DNA of 60,122 bases from Halobacterium sp. CBA1126 (GCF_009741975.1 NZ_WPCF01000003.1:1-60122); one strand, 5' to 3'; shown: positions 7,822 to 18,190, numbered from the stretch's first letter. Notes: generated from the sequence alone by a model not told the origin. A program made the numbers and translations.

Positions 7822-9024
7822 ATGGGATGGCTGGAAGAGGAGGTTGAAAATGCCATTAATGACGTCCTCATCGAGATAAAGGACGGGCTGCTTGGATTAG
7901 CAGAAGACATCTTCCAAGCACTCTTGCAGCCGATTGTCGGTGTTCCTGCTCCAGAATCCAATTCCCGATACATCGTCGTCGGCGCACCATCGAACGATCC
8001 GTGGCAATCAATCTACCAGGATTTCTATCTCCCGTATATCCTGCCACTGACAGTTATGTTGTTAGTTGTCGCCCTCGCCTTTATCGGACTCCGGGCAGGA
8101 TCAATTAGCGAGTACCGCCGCAAGCGACTCCTTCGCCGGATTGGCATCGTTTTCATGGGGGCATTTGTCTGGTTTCCGTTCATCTCGATTCCACTCCAGT
8201 TCGTGAACTCGATTGGGATGACGCTTGCACCCCTCGAACAGATGTCATCTGGGTTTGGGGGAATTGCGAAAGCAGGACTTGGTGGCCTGATTGGGGCGTT
8301 AGTGATGGTATTCGTAGAGAATATTCTCCTTCTCTTGGCCGCAGTCGTCTACGGTCTCCGGTGGCTCGGTGTGATCGTACTGACGCCATTGATGCCGTTA
8401 CTTGGCGTACTATGGGCGGTGGACGTGTGGCCGGTTAATTCCATGTCGAATATCGCACGCCGGGGAGCAAGTATCTATCCGGGCCTCATCATTGCTGGAA
8501 TTCCGGCAGCAGTCTTGTTTCGACTCGGATGGCAGACCGATCCGGCTAGCGGTTTGAGTGCGTTGTTCGCGTTGATTCTCGGTCTGTCGCTCATCCCGGC
8601 AGCCTGCATCACGAGTATTCTGACAGTCTATTGGAGTGCACCAACACTTCAGCGGATTGCCCACTCCAGTGCGGGAGCAACCGCGAAAGGTGCGCCGAAG
8701 GCGAAGAATGCCGCGAAGAAAGGCACTGGGAAATCAGTTCGTGGTGCCCGGAACGTGCATCGAGGATACGCCCAGAATGACCATGGACCGGTGACGAAGA
8801 GCGGACAAACCCAGATCGGGAGCGGCGATTCAAAAGCCTACAAACTCGGGTCGTCCGCACAGTCAACGAAAGACCACGCAGGCCGCTACAACAACCTCCG
8901 GAAATCACGGACAGGCCGGATGCGCGATAAGACGAAAGAAGACGTGAGTCAGGCTACACAGGCAGCGAAAGCCCGGTCGAAGCAGGCGTTCAGGAATACG
9001 AAAAACAAGGTTTCGCGGTGGTGA
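7822..9024 (+). CDS. VirB6/TrbL-like polytopic membrane protein
   Basis: 400 residues starting at the ATG at 7822, directly after the lipoprotein stop. An amphipathic N-terminal region is followed by five to seven hydrophobic segments (for example LPLTVMLLVVALAFIGL, and a long hydrophobic block near residues 150-210), then a strongly basic, glycine/alanine/lysine-rich cytoplasmic tail of about 120 residues. This topology and the position before the VirB4-like ATPase match VirB6/TrbL-type inner membrane channel proteins. The basic tail could contact DNA or the ATPases, which is inference. Confidence 0.6.
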   Translation: MGWLEEEVENAINDVLIEIKDGLLGLAEDIFQALLQPIVGVPAPESNSRYIVVGAPSNDPWQSIYQDFYLPYILPLTVMLLVVALAFIGLRAGSISEYRRKRLLRRIGIVFMGAFVWFPFISIPLQFVNSIGMTLAPLEQMSSGFGGIAKAGLGGLIGALVMVFVENILLLLAAVVYGLRWLGVIVLTPLMPLLGVLWAVDVWPVNSMSNIARRGASIYPGLIIAGIPAAVLFRLGWQTDPASGLSALFALILGLSLIPAACITSILTVYWSAPTLQRIAHSSAGATAKGAPKAKNAAKKGTGKSVRGARNVHRGYAQNDHGPVTKSGQTQIGSGDSKAYKLGSSAQSTKDHAGRYNNLRKSRTGRMRDKTKEDVSQATQAAKARSKQAFRNTKNKVSRW

Positions 9025-9030
9025 CGATTC

Positions 9031-12000
9031 ATGAGTACAAACACTGACGATCACGAGTATAGCGCACGACGGATTCATCAGTCCCTCGGCGGGACGACCG
9101 CGTTCTTCCGGGGGTACACCATCGGCGAGATCATGCTGTTCGTCGGCGTGGCGTTCGTCACGCTCGTCGGCGCAGCCTTCGTCCCGGCGACCTTTACGAT
9201 CCCAATCCTCGGGTTCGGCATCATGCTCGGACTCCTCCTGGGATTACTCCACAAGGTGAAGCCCTCCTACCTGTGGCTCACCGAGTGGCTGGCCGCCCGC
9301 CTCGGCTGGGCAGTCAAGAACAAAGAGTACACTCACGGAGAAGACAATCGCGAGGTCCGTTCCCTGACCCGCGTTGGGCAGGTCTTCCCGCACGCTATCG
9401 AGCGGTCGGACGGCGCGCTCGTCGGCGCAATGAAAGTCGAGCCAGCGAACATGGCCCTCGAAGACGACGAGGCGTGGGCGAAAGCCGTGGACTCGCTCTC
9501 GGAATTCGTCAATGCGACCATCGACTTCCCCGTGAAGTTCTATATCACTAGCCGGGAGGTCGACCAGGACGACGCCGTCCGCGACCACCAGCGTCGCCTC
9601 GGTGACGCCGACGTCCGCTCGCGACCCGTGCTCAAGCGATTGCTCGAAGAGTATATCACCACCAACACCGACCAGAACGGCGATATCGACTCCGAAAGCA
9701 CGACCATCCGCGAATACTACATCATCACCGCCGTTCGCGACGCCGATGTCGAACAGCTCGACGAAACCGGTGATAGCGTCCTCGCCTACCTCGCCGACAT
9801 CCCTGTCGTGGGGCGCGTGTTTGGCCGATTCCAGTCCGATGGTTTCCCCGAGGCCGAACGCGACCGACTCAAAGAGGACAAGCTGGAATCCCGACTTGGA
9901 CAGATCCGCCGCGGCGGGTCCTCGCTGTACCGCTGTTCGGTCAGCCCCGTCGACGCCTACGACCTCACCCGTGTGACCAAAGAATACTGGACCGGACGCA
10001 CTGAGGAGTACGGCGACATCACTGACGCAATCGGTACGTTCCCGGTCGTTTCACACGGCATTAGCGACGACGTGCCGTCGACGCCCGACCCAGACGACGT
10101 TGTCGACGCGATGGACGATAGCCAGTACAGCAGGCATAGTCCTTCGACCAACGGTCACGACCAAGGGAGCGACGAGTCGGACGTCTTTATCGATGACCTT
10201 GACAGTGAAGACAGTGAGGCCGCAGAAACGGACGACGAGGCGGACGTCGACTATGAGGACCGTCTCGATGACACGTCGACGATCCACCAATCGATTATCG
10301 CGCCGTCGACAGTCGACTGGGAAACAACCTACGCCGTCATCAACGACGACACGTACGTTCGGACGTTCTGGATTGAGCAGTTCCCGGAGGAACCTGCTGA
10401 CGGGATGCTCGAGCGATTGCTGCTAGAGACCGAACTGCAGACGGACATTAGCATCCATCTCGACCCGTTCGACAATCAGTCGGCCGAGGACATGATGGCC
10501 GACTGGATATCGGACTTGAAGGTCAACCAGCACGACTCGAACAGCCTCAAAGCCGAGGATCTCCAGGACGATATTGACCGTGGGAAGTTCATGCGGTCGC
10601 TTGTCCGCGCGAACAAAGCGTCGTTCTACCGTGGCGGCGTCTTCATCCGACTATCCGCCGAGAGCAAGCAGGAACTAGATAACCAGTCGACGCGCCTGCG
10701 CTCGATTGTCAAGGACGCTCCCGCGAACTGTACGCTCAAAGTAGCGAACCGCTGGCAGGAGAAGGGGCTTGCGACTGTCTCACCCCTTGGTCGGAATGAA
10801 CTTGGTCGCGACCGGATGTCGACGCTAACGAACCAGGCAGTCGGCGCGATGTTCCCGTTCAGTTCGAACTACATGATGATGGACGAGGGCGTCGAGTACG
10901 GCTACCACGGTCATAACGGCTCACCGGTCCAAATTAATCCGTGGGAGCTCGAAACTGGCCATAGCGAACTTGTCGTCGGGATGCCCGGTGCGGGGAAGAC
11001 GTTCGGCGACATCATGCGTCACTTGCGGATGATGAAGCGCCAGCAGGAGACGATGCTCGTCATGATTGACCCGGTCGGCGGGTTCAAAGGCATCGCTGAC
11101 GCTCTGGACGCGAAGACGATCACGGTGGGTGGCGACACCCAGCTGAATCCTCTGGAGATACGCGAGACACCACAGGAAGTTCTCAACGCCGAGGACGGCA
11201 TCTCACCGCTGTCCGCGAAGAAAGACGAGGTGTACGCTGTGCTCGAAAACTTCCTGACCGCTCGCGATATCAATCTCGGAACCGAAACGGGCGTGCTCTC
11301 GTACGTCATCGACGAGGCGTACCGGCAAGCGGGTGTCGTCGAGGACGACGTGTCGACGCACACGCCCGAGAACTCGCCGACGATGACGGATGTCCACCGT
11401 ATCCTCGCGGATGTAGCGGAAAACCCCGACGAACATAACATCGCTGCGTCCGACTCTGCCCGTGAACGCGCCGCAGAGTACGCGGACGAGTTAGCGATTG
11501 CGTTCCAGCCCTTCCGTGAGGGCGGATCGTACGACAACCTCGCGGAGCGCTCGGAGGTCGATATCCTTGAGGGCGACAACAAGGTCGTCTATATCGACCT
11601 CGGGCAGATTGAGGGGAGTGCGTCGGGGATCGACCGCCAGACATTCTTGATGCAGTTGCTGTTGTCTACGGTCTACCAGCAAGCGAAGAAGACTGACCGC
11701 AACGTCGAACTCGCTATCGACGAGGCGCACTACCTCTTCGAGGATCAGGCGAATCTCGATTTCCTCGAAACGGCGTTCCGGCACCAGCGCCACGCCGGTC
11801 TACGGATGGTGCTGCTGTCCCAGACTGCCCAAGAGTTCTACGAGACTGACCAGGCCGAGAAGATTCTCGGCATGTGCCCCATCAAGGTTTTCCACAAACT
11901 ACCCGATTTGGATGACGAGACGGCCGACAAGATTGGATTGACGCGTGAGCAGCGCCAGTACGTTCGCGGGGCCGACGCGGGCAAGGAGGACCTTGGCTAC

Positions 12001-12378
12001 AGTCAGGCGCTCGTCCGCGTCGAAGAACACGGAACATACCCGCTGCACGTCGTCGCTGACGAGTTCGAGAAGCGCGTCATTGACTACGAACCCAACGACC
12101 GCGCGTTCATCCAGCAGGCGATTAGTGCCGAGCCCGAGGATCTTGTCGACTTCGAGGGCTTCGTGGAGGATCAGGCGCAGATGAACGCGCTCACCAACCG
12201 CTACGACCTCTGCGAGGAAGAGGCCACTCGCATTCTTGATGAGGGGTTCACCGAGGACGAGATCGTCGAAGCGGTCGTCGCGAACGCACGGCAGAACGAG
12301 ACGGTGGAGGCATCCGCATTCACTGACGGCGGAGACGACGCTGTCCAGTCCGATGAGGAGGGTACTGACGATGTTTAG
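9031..12378 (+). CDS. VirB4-like secretion ATPase
   Basis: 1115 residues. Two membrane segments lie near residues 30-80, then a long acidic region with a low-complexity Asp/Glu/Ser insert (about 350-410), then the ATPase. The Walker A motif GMPGAGKTF is near residue 650 and the Walker B AIDEAHYLF near residue 895, followed by an arginine-rich SQTAQEF region, all as in the VirB4/TraC/HerA group. It should energise assembly or transport by the secretion channel at the cytoplasmic membrane. It starts 6 bp after the VirB6-like gene and overlaps the next gene by 8 bp. It is longer than bacterial VirB4 (about 800 residues). Confidence 0.85.
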   Translation: MSTNTDDHEYSARRIHQSLGGTTAFFRGYTIGEIMLFVGVAFVTLVGAAFVPATFTIPILGFGIMLGLLLGLLHKVKPSYLWLTEWLAARLGWAVKNKEYTHGEDNREVRSLTRVGQVFPHAIERSDGALVGAMKVEPANMALEDDEAWAKAVDSLSEFVNATIDFPVKFYITSREVDQDDAVRDHQRRLGDADVRSRPVLKRLLEEYITTNTDQNGDIDSESTTIREYYIITAVRDADVEQLDETGDSVLAYLADIPVVGRVFGRFQSDGFPEAERDRLKEDKLESRLGQIRRGGSSLYRCSVSPVDAYDLTRVTKEYWTGRTEEYGDITDAIGTFPVVSHGISDDVPSTPDPDDVVDAMDDSQYSRHSPSTNGHDQGSDESDVFIDDLDSEDSEAAETDDEADVDYEDRLDDTSTIHQSIIAPSTVDWETTYAVINDDTYVRTFWIEQFPEEPADGMLERLLLETELQTDISIHLDPFDNQSAEDMMADWISDLKVNQHDSNSLKAEDLQDDIDRGKFMRSLVRANKASFYRGGVFIRLSAESKQELDNQSTRLRSIVKDAPANCTLKVANRWQEKGLATVSPLGRNELGRDRMSTLTNQAVGAMFPFSSNYMMMDEGVEYGYHGHNGSPVQINPWELETGHSELVVGMPGAGKTFGDIMRHLRMMKRQQETMLVMIDPVGGFKGIADALDAKTITVGGDTQLNPLEIRETPQEVLNAEDGISPLSAKKDEVYAVLENFLTARDINLGTETGVLSYVIDEAYRQAGVVEDDVSTHTPENSPTMTDVHRILADVAENPDEHNIAASDSARERAAEYADELAIAFQPFREGGSYDNLAERSEVDILEGDNKVVYIDLGQIEGSASGIDRQTFLMQLLLSTVYQQAKKTDRNVELAIDEAHYLFEDQANLDFLETAFRHQRHAGLRMVLLSQTAQEFYETDQAEKILGMCPIKVFHKLPDLDDETADKIGLTREQRQYVRGADAGKEDLGYSQALVRVEEHGTYPLHVVADEFEKRVIDYEPNDRAFIQQAISAEPEDLVDFEGFVEDQAQMNALTNRYDLCEEEATRILDEGFTEDEIVEAVVANARQNETVEASAFTDGGDDAVQSDEEGTDDV

Positions 12379-13498
12379 GCAACTCCTGGGTGGCAACCCG
12401 CAGTACGACGCCACACAGTTGGAATTCGAAGAGCCGTTCGTCCAGCACCCAGAGAGTGCGCCGGGTATCTTGCTCAGGATTCGCCCGTTCAAAGAGAATC
12501 AGGGAGTCGTCGATGGCGCCGGACTGCTCCAGTCTGTTCACGACGTGACGACGAACTTCCGGGGGAAGAACACGAGCGACCACCATTCCTTCGAGGTCTG
12601 GTTCGACGAGGGCAAGATCAAGTTCTACGTGCACGCTGCGACCGAGGCTGCTGCCGACAAGTTCCGTCGCCGTGTCGGGAACAACTACGCCAACAGTGAG
12701 GTGTTCCCTGTCGAAAGCGGGAATGCATTCCCCGTGATCGATCCTGGCGAGTACGTCGCCGGTGCATGCCTCGAAATGGAGAAACTCCCCTACTATCCGA
12801 TTCGTCATCACAATAGCGACGAATGGGCGACAGACCCGTACGGCGAAATCACGAGCGAGATGCTCTCACTCGACGACAGCACAGTCATCACGCAGGTTGT
12901 TTTCCGTCCCGCGAAGCAGTCCTGGACTGACGGCGACCGGTTCAAGCACAACAGCGTCGACGATCTTGCCCACGCTCTCCGCCAGGGAACCTCTGTGGGC
13001 TGGTTGAATCCCCGCACGCGGCCAGCGAGCGAAAAGGACAAGCAGGCTGCCAAAACCATCGAACAGCAGCGCGGCCAGCAGGCGTTCCACGTCAACATCC
13101 GCGTTCTCGCAGCGTCCACGGACAAAGACGAAGCCGAGTCCCGTGCCCGCGGTGTCGCCGGAATGTTCAGAAAATACTATAATGCAATCACTGAGCAGGG
13201 CCTCAACGATACGCCAGTATGGCATCGCAAGGACGGCAAGCGTGCGAACCAGCTCCGGCAGCACGTCGACAAAATGGCTAACCGCGAATGGACTGACCGT
13301 CGCATGATTATGACTGTCGACGAACTTGCTGGCGTTGCCCACATTCCGAACAACGAGATTGAGACGCCGAACATCGACTGGCGCTACACCCAGCGCGGCG
13401 ACCGCGTTCCCGCCGATACGGACCAGTACGAGGAATCTGCGACCAGAAAGCGGACTGATGAGCGACCGGACAGACAGGGAGGACAGGATAGTGTTTGA
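12371..13498 (+). CDS. Conjugation-associated protein between the two ATPases
   Basis: 375 residues starting at the ATG at 12371, overlapping the VirB4-like stop. No membrane helices and no P-loop. Its alpha/beta composition (…ILLRIRPFKEN…, …HHSFEVWFDEGKIKFYVHA…) resembles the N-terminal substrate or regulatory domains that precede the ATPase in TraD/TcpA-type coupling proteins. Because it overlaps the following VirD4-like gene by 41 bp, it may act as a separated N-terminal partner of that coupling protein. Function unproven. Confidence 0.55.
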   Translation: MFRQLLGGNPQYDATQLEFEEPFVQHPESAPGILLRIRPFKENQGVVDGAGLLQSVHDVTTNFRGKNTSDHHSFEVWFDEGKIKFYVHAATEAAADKFRRRVGNNYANSEVFPVESGNAFPVIDPGEYVAGACLEMEKLPYYPIRHHNSDEWATDPYGEITSEMLSLDDSTVITQVVFRPAKQSWTDGDRFKHNSVDDLAHALRQGTSVGWLNPRTRPASEKDKQAAKTIEQQRGQQAFHVNIRVLAASTDKDEAESRARGVAGMFRKYYNAITEQGLNDTPVWHRKDGKRANQLRQHVDKMANREWTDRRMIMTVDELAGVAHIPNNEIETPNIDWRYTQRGDRVPADTDQYEESATRKRTDERPDRQGGQDSV

Positions 13499-16400
13499 CC
13501 GATTCTTCGGTCGCGACGACAACCAAGACGCTACCTCGGATGCCACATCAGAGAGCGACGACACGCCACGGGAGGAGGGGACTGACGGAAGCCTCGAGGT
13601 TGACGCAGGTGCGATGGCTGATACAAGCCCGAATCAACAGTCACTGCTTGGCGAAGCGTACGATATCACCGAGCAAGATACGGACTACGTGGGGAGTAAG
13701 CCTGTCATCACTGAGACGCTAAACGAGGGCACCGTCGCCGGCTCACACGTCCGCGAGATGCTCGAATCCGGCGTCGATACCGGTCCATCGCCGCTGTGGA
13801 TTGGGTACGATGAGGATGCCCAACGAGGGTTCCGTGAAGCCCCGCTCCGCTTCGAGTCGCTCTTTCGCCACATCTGGATCACGGGTACCACCGGGTACGG
13901 GAAGACCACAGAGTTACTGAACATGATGGTCCAGTGGGCATATTCGGGGTACGGATTCGTCTACTTCGACCCGAAAGGCCGCGACTCACGCGAACTCCTA
14001 CGAATGCTCCCCGAGGACCGACTCGACGACGTCGTCTGGATCGAACCCGGGTCATCAGGGCATGACAAAACGATTGGGCTAAATTTCCTCGAAGTCCCCG
14101 ACTGCGAGACCGAGGAGGAGCGTGAGAACGAGATCGAGAATCGCATCGAGAACCTGAAAGCGATCTTCGATACGGACGAGTACTGGGGGATCAACATGGA
14201 GTCGATCACCGAATCGATGGGGCGGGCGATGATGCAGTCTGACCAGCCGTTCTCAGTGATCGATATGTACTTCACGCTGTTGCACGCCGAGCGCCGTGAA
14301 GAGTTCGCCCATGATGTCGAGGATCCCTATGTCAGGGAGTTCTGCCTCGAAATCGCGCGAATGGACGACGAGACGGTCCGACCGCTGCTCAAGCGCATCA
14401 AGTCCTGGGTCGAAAACTCGGTTATCCGGCGGATCATCTCCCACCGCGAGAGCACTATTGATTTCCGCGACATTATCGACAACGACCGGATCGTCATCGT
14501 CCGGACGCCCGTCGAGAACACGGACATCAAGAAGATGGTCACACTCGGCGTGATGCGAAACCTCTGGAGCGCCATCCAACAACGCTCCTACGAACACGAT
14601 ACTGATCCAGACCCCTACTTCGTGCTCTGTGACGAGTTCGACGACATCGCGAGCGAGAACCTCGACATCGAGTCGATGCTCGCTCGCGCCCGGTCGATGC
14701 GACTCTCCGTAACCCTCTCCTCTCAGTACCCCTCGCAGTTCGGTGAGGACACGCGCAAGGCGATGCAGAACAACTGCGACAACCTCATCGCCTTCTCCGT
14801 GAACGACGTCGACGACGCCCAGCTCTTGATGAAGCGATTCCGTGACTACACTGCCGAAGACCTCATCTCAACCGACCAGTACCAGGCCTGGACGAAACTC
14901 CCACTGGATGGCGGCCGGTACTCCGAACCTGTTCTCCTCCGGACGTTCCCACCGTATCCTCCACTACGGTCATCGGATGCAGTCGACGATATCATCGAAG
15001 CGAGTTTGGACCGGTATGGAACCGACCCGTTGACCGACGCGGAAATTATGCAGAACCTCATCTACAGCGACGCCAACGAAGCAGCGGACCCGACGAAAAT
15101 CTTGGCCGAGACGATGGCTGACGCGATTCGCGCCGTCCAAATCCGAGCGGGTGTCCGCGAGGCAAATGGCTGGGTGGACGTCACGGCTGTCGACGAGGAA
15201 CTGGCGACGCGCCTCGAGAACGCTCATCCCGACATCGACTACGCGGACGATGACCTACCCGAGGTCCGTAACGCGTCGCGGTTGATCGACGTCGAGTTGC
15301 AGGATGGTGATGTCGTGACGCGACTGTCCGAGGCCGGCGAAGCAGAAGTACAACCTGAAACGGGCAACGTCGAGTCGGCAGGCGGGTCTGACCACGATGC
15401 AGTGCTCGTGGAGACCGAGCGGGCCCTCACCGAGCGCGGGTTTAGCGTCGAGATCCTCGAACAGGACGGCAGCGAGCAACCCGACGCCATCGCGACGCAC
15501 CCAGATCATAACGTCGTGTTCAACATCGAGGCCGAGACGACGACACCGGATCGGCCCGCAAAAGTCTTGCAGAACCTCAAACGAGCACACGATTCGGATC
15601 GCGTCCCGATCTTCGTTGTTCGGCCCGGTGATCCTGAGACGGAGTGGGCGTCACGGGTCGAGAATATCCTCTCGGTACCGCTGCAAGAGCGAGCGGACGG
15701 CACCGAACAGTTCTATAACTGCGACGAGGTCGTGACCTTCGGCGGTGGTGCAACAGCCCACGGCGGCGTCACCGCCGTTCGGCCCTGTACATCCGACACG
15801 AATCGGACAGTCTGGACGCGTGACGACGGGAAGCGGGTGCTGTCGGATGGTGAGACGGAGTTCGCCCGCGTTCCAGATGATGGACTGCTCTCGAAAGATG
15901 ATATGCCAGCCTACTACAGTCACGACCGCGAATCCGGCCAGTACACCGTCCACCAACCCGGCGAAACGCGGACGTACGAGTCGAGCGAGGAGTTCGAGGC
16001 GGAGTGGACACCTATCAAACGGCCGTTCCTCCCTGACGTCGACCTGCCAGACGCGGAGTATTCGCGCGACAGTTACCTCGTTCTGATACTGCCAAAAGAC
16101 GGCAGTCCCACACTCTTCCAGCAGGGTGACACACACGAACTGCCTGCATCACCGGACTACGAGGAACTATGGCTCGACAATAGCACCGGTGAACATAGTC
16201 AAACTCCAGACTCAGGGGAGGCTGCGGAGTCGGGCCCGTCGGCTGGATCAGCTTCATCAGCAGCAGAGGGAGTGGAGATCGAACCTGATAGTGACGGCAT
16301 CGAAGCGTTCGCGGCGATGTACATCAGAGAGGCTGATGGGGCGCAGGTTCCGAAGGCGACTCTGTTTCAAGCGTACTCGAAGTGGACTGACCAGCTTGAC

Positions 16401-16547
16401 ATCGATGGGACAAACGCGAGCTGGTTCGGTCGGAAGCTTTCGAACGTCATCGAGTATGAGGATGACCGTGTCAGAGACGGCGACGATTTGGTGACGGTCT
16501 ACTCTGGTATCGATCTGACCACAGACGGATTACAGCTCCTTGAATAA
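13458..16547 (+). CDS. VirD4/TraD-like coupling ATPase with C-terminal extension
   Basis: 1029 residues; start ATG 13458 (MSDRTDRED) inside the 3' end of the preceding gene. Walker A GTTGYGKTT lies near residue 142 and Walker B YFVLCDEFDD near 388, with LSSQYPSQF as the sensor/glutamine motif, typical of type IV coupling proteins that feed DNA into the channel. The protein lacks obvious membrane helices. Beyond residue 590 there are about 440 extra residues: a possible nuclease-like or restriction-fold segment (VVFNIEAETTT…) and a final winged-helix-like segment (about residues 950-1020) similar to the C-terminal domain of viral D5-type primases. No relaxase gene follows. Confidence 0.85.
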   Translation: MSDRTDREDRIVFDRFFGRDDNQDATSDATSESDDTPREEGTDGSLEVDAGAMADTSPNQQSLLGEAYDITEQDTDYVGSKPVITETLNEGTVAGSHVREMLESGVDTGPSPLWIGYDEDAQRGFREAPLRFESLFRHIWITGTTGYGKTTELLNMMVQWAYSGYGFVYFDPKGRDSRELLRMLPEDRLDDVVWIEPGSSGHDKTIGLNFLEVPDCETEEERENEIENRIENLKAIFDTDEYWGINMESITESMGRAMMQSDQPFSVIDMYFTLLHAERREEFAHDVEDPYVREFCLEIARMDDETVRPLLKRIKSWVENSVIRRIISHRESTIDFRDIIDNDRIVIVRTPVENTDIKKMVTLGVMRNLWSAIQQRSYEHDTDPDPYFVLCDEFDDIASENLDIESMLARARSMRLSVTLSSQYPSQFGEDTRKAMQNNCDNLIAFSVNDVDDAQLLMKRFRDYTAEDLISTDQYQAWTKLPLDGGRYSEPVLLRTFPPYPPLRSSDAVDDIIEASLDRYGTDPLTDAEIMQNLIYSDANEAADPTKILAETMADAIRAVQIRAGVREANGWVDVTAVDEELATRLENAHPDIDYADDDLPEVRNASRLIDVELQDGDVVTRLSEAGEAEVQPETGNVESAGGSDHDAVLVETERALTERGFSVEILEQDGSEQPDAIATHPDHNVVFNIEAETTTPDRPAKVLQNLKRAHDSDRVPIFVVRPGDPETEWASRVENILSVPLQERADGTEQFYNCDEVVTFGGGATAHGGVTAVRPCTSDTNRTVWTRDDGKRVLSDGETEFARVPDDGLLSKDDMPAYYSHDRESGQYTVHQPGETRTYESSEEFEAEWTPIKRPFLPDVDLPDAEYSRDSYLVLILPKDGSPTLFQQGDTHELPASPDYEELWLDNSTGEHSQTPDSGEAAESGPSAGSASSAAEGVEIEPDSDGIEAFAAMYIREADGAQVPKATLFQAYSKWTDQLDIDGTNASWFGRKLSNVIEYEDDRVRDGDDLVTVYSGIDLTTDGLQLLE

Positions 16548-16926
16548 CTCCTCCTTTCAGAATTATGAATCCAATTCACGCGGGTTGCCGACTGGCTCAC
16601 TTTGCTGCATCGGCCTTATCCCAATTATCCCTTGTTAGCCGTTCTATCCATCAATCTCTAGTTCCTTATCGGGGTTGTTCAGGGCAGCGCAGCCGTTCAG
16701 GTCAGGAATCCGAGGGTTGTTCAGGGGAAAATCACAGCACGGGAGTAATGTTCAGGGCAAATCGAAGGCCAAAACCAACTAGTATAGAACGGGATGCCCC
16801 CGTTGGACAGGACAGCGAACAGCCCACCGGGTGGTTGGGTGTTTATCAACATCGTGATAGTGGCTGGACGATGTTCAGATGGACGCTTACCGCGAGGGGA
16901 ATCGATGGTGTCTGAGTCGTCGCTTG
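16548..16926. other. Intergenic region with iteron-like repeats before the primase
   Basis: The motif GTTCAGG occurs at 16677, 16695, 16720 and 16750, twice as the longer GGGTTGTTCAGGG, and a variant GTTCAGA lies at 16873. Same-strand spacing of 18-30 bp next to a primase gene is the pattern of an iteron-type replication origin or an operator array. No conserved protein frame is seen in the first 330 bp. Confidence 0.45.
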
Positions 16927-18168
16927 ATGTCTCGGGGCTCCCCCGAGGGGGTACGTGAGCGCGAGCAGTGGGTGTGCTGGCGCGAAGAGGAGCGAGATGG
17001 GAAACCGACGAAGATTCCGGTGACGCCGGGGGCTGGTGGGTTCGCGTCGTCGACGGAATCCGATACTTGGAGTGATTTCGAGACGGCACTCGAGTACACC
17101 GGGACGGAGCACGCTGATGGCATCGGGTTCGTGTTCACCGACGACGACCCTGTCGTCGGCGTCGATTTGGACGACTGTCGCGATCCCGAGACCGGCGACG
17201 TCGACGATGCCGCGCGGGACATCATCGAGCGATTCGACTCCTATACGGAGGTGTCACCCTCTGGCACCGGCTATCACGTTCTCCTCAGGGGTGAACTCCC
17301 GGAGGGGCGGAACCGTCGCGGGAGCGTCGAACTGTACGATACGGCGCGGTTTTTCACCGTCACCGGCGACCACGTCGACGAGACACCGACTCACGTCGCC
17401 CGCCGGCAGGACGCGCTCGCGGCGATTCACCGTGAGTACGTCCAGGATACCGATGGCGATACGGCGTCCGAGTCCGAACCCCGTGGCACGGCTGACGGGG
17501 AGTCAGCAACGAGTGGTGCAGTCACCGTCGATGTTGACCTCGAGGATGAGGAACTCCTCGAGAAAGCCCGGAATTCGTCGAACGGCGAGAAGTTCGAGCG
17601 GCTCTGGAACGGAGACACGGGCGGCTACGACAGCCACTCCGAGGCAGATATGGCGCTGTGTTGTCTACTGGCGTTCTGGACCGGCGGTGACCAGACGCAG
17701 ATGGATCAACTGTTCCGTGAGTCCGGGTTGCTTCGCGAGAAGTGGGACGAGGTTCACTACGCTGACGGGTCGACATACGGCGAGAAGACCATCGAGCGAG
17801 CAATTGCGACCACTTCAGAATTCTACGAGCCGGACGCCGGCGACGACACCACGGATGCCCACGGCCCCGCTGCCGACTCGTCTCCAGGTGGCGACGCCGG
17901 TGACTCGGAGCGGAGTCGCGCGTATCTGGCCGAGAAGAACCGGCTCTTGGGCGAGCGCGTCGACGAGCTCGAGGCGACACTGGCGGAGAAAACCGAGCGG
18001 ATCGACACCCTCGAAGCAGAAGTCGAGCGACTCACCGAGGAACTCGCAGCTCGTGACCAGGAAATTGAGCAACCCCACGAGGAGCAAGTCGCTACTGCGT
18101 GCGAAAGCAGTAGCGAGTCGGAGACACGATCCGTGTGGAGACGATTATTCGGCGGGGACTCGGAGTGA
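16927..18168 (+). CDS. AEP-type plasmid/phage primase (NrS-1 polymerase-like)
   Basis: About 413 residues from the ATG at 16927. Archaeo-eukaryotic primase motifs are visible: GVDLDDC (metal-binding acidic motif I), PSGTGYHVLL (SxGxH-type motif II), and the ELYDTARFFTVTG strand (motif III). A primase C-terminal helical domain follows (residues about 215-300), then an acidic linker and a coiled coil (about 335-385) rich in ELE heptads. The usual N-terminus of this family, beginning at the ATG at 16905 (MVSESSLDVSGLP), is out of frame with the rest because of a run of five C at 16940-16944, one more than expected. Translation can still begin at 16927 and would lose few residues. Likely role: plasmid replication initiation or priming. 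Confidence 0.8.
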   Translation: MSRGSPEGVREREQWVCWREEERDGKPTKIPVTPGAGGFASSTESDTWSDFETALEYTGTEHADGIGFVFTDDDPVVGVDLDDCRDPETGDVDDAARDIIERFDSYTEVSPSGTGYHVLLRGELPEGRNRRGSVELYDTARFFTVTGDHVDETPTHVARRQDALAAIHREYVQDTDGDTASESEPRGTADGESATSGAVTVDVDLEDEELLEKARNSSNGEKFERLWNGDTGGYDSHSEADMALCCLLAFWTGGDQTQMDQLFRESGLLREKWDEVHYADGSTYGEKTIERAIATTSEFYEPDAGDDTTDAHGPAADSSPGGDAGDSERSRAYLAEKNRLLGERVDELEATLAEKTERIDTLEAEVERLTEELAARDQEIEQPHEEQVATACESSSESETRSVWRRLFGGDSE

Positions 18169-18190
18169 ATCTCCAACGGGAAGGCCAGTA

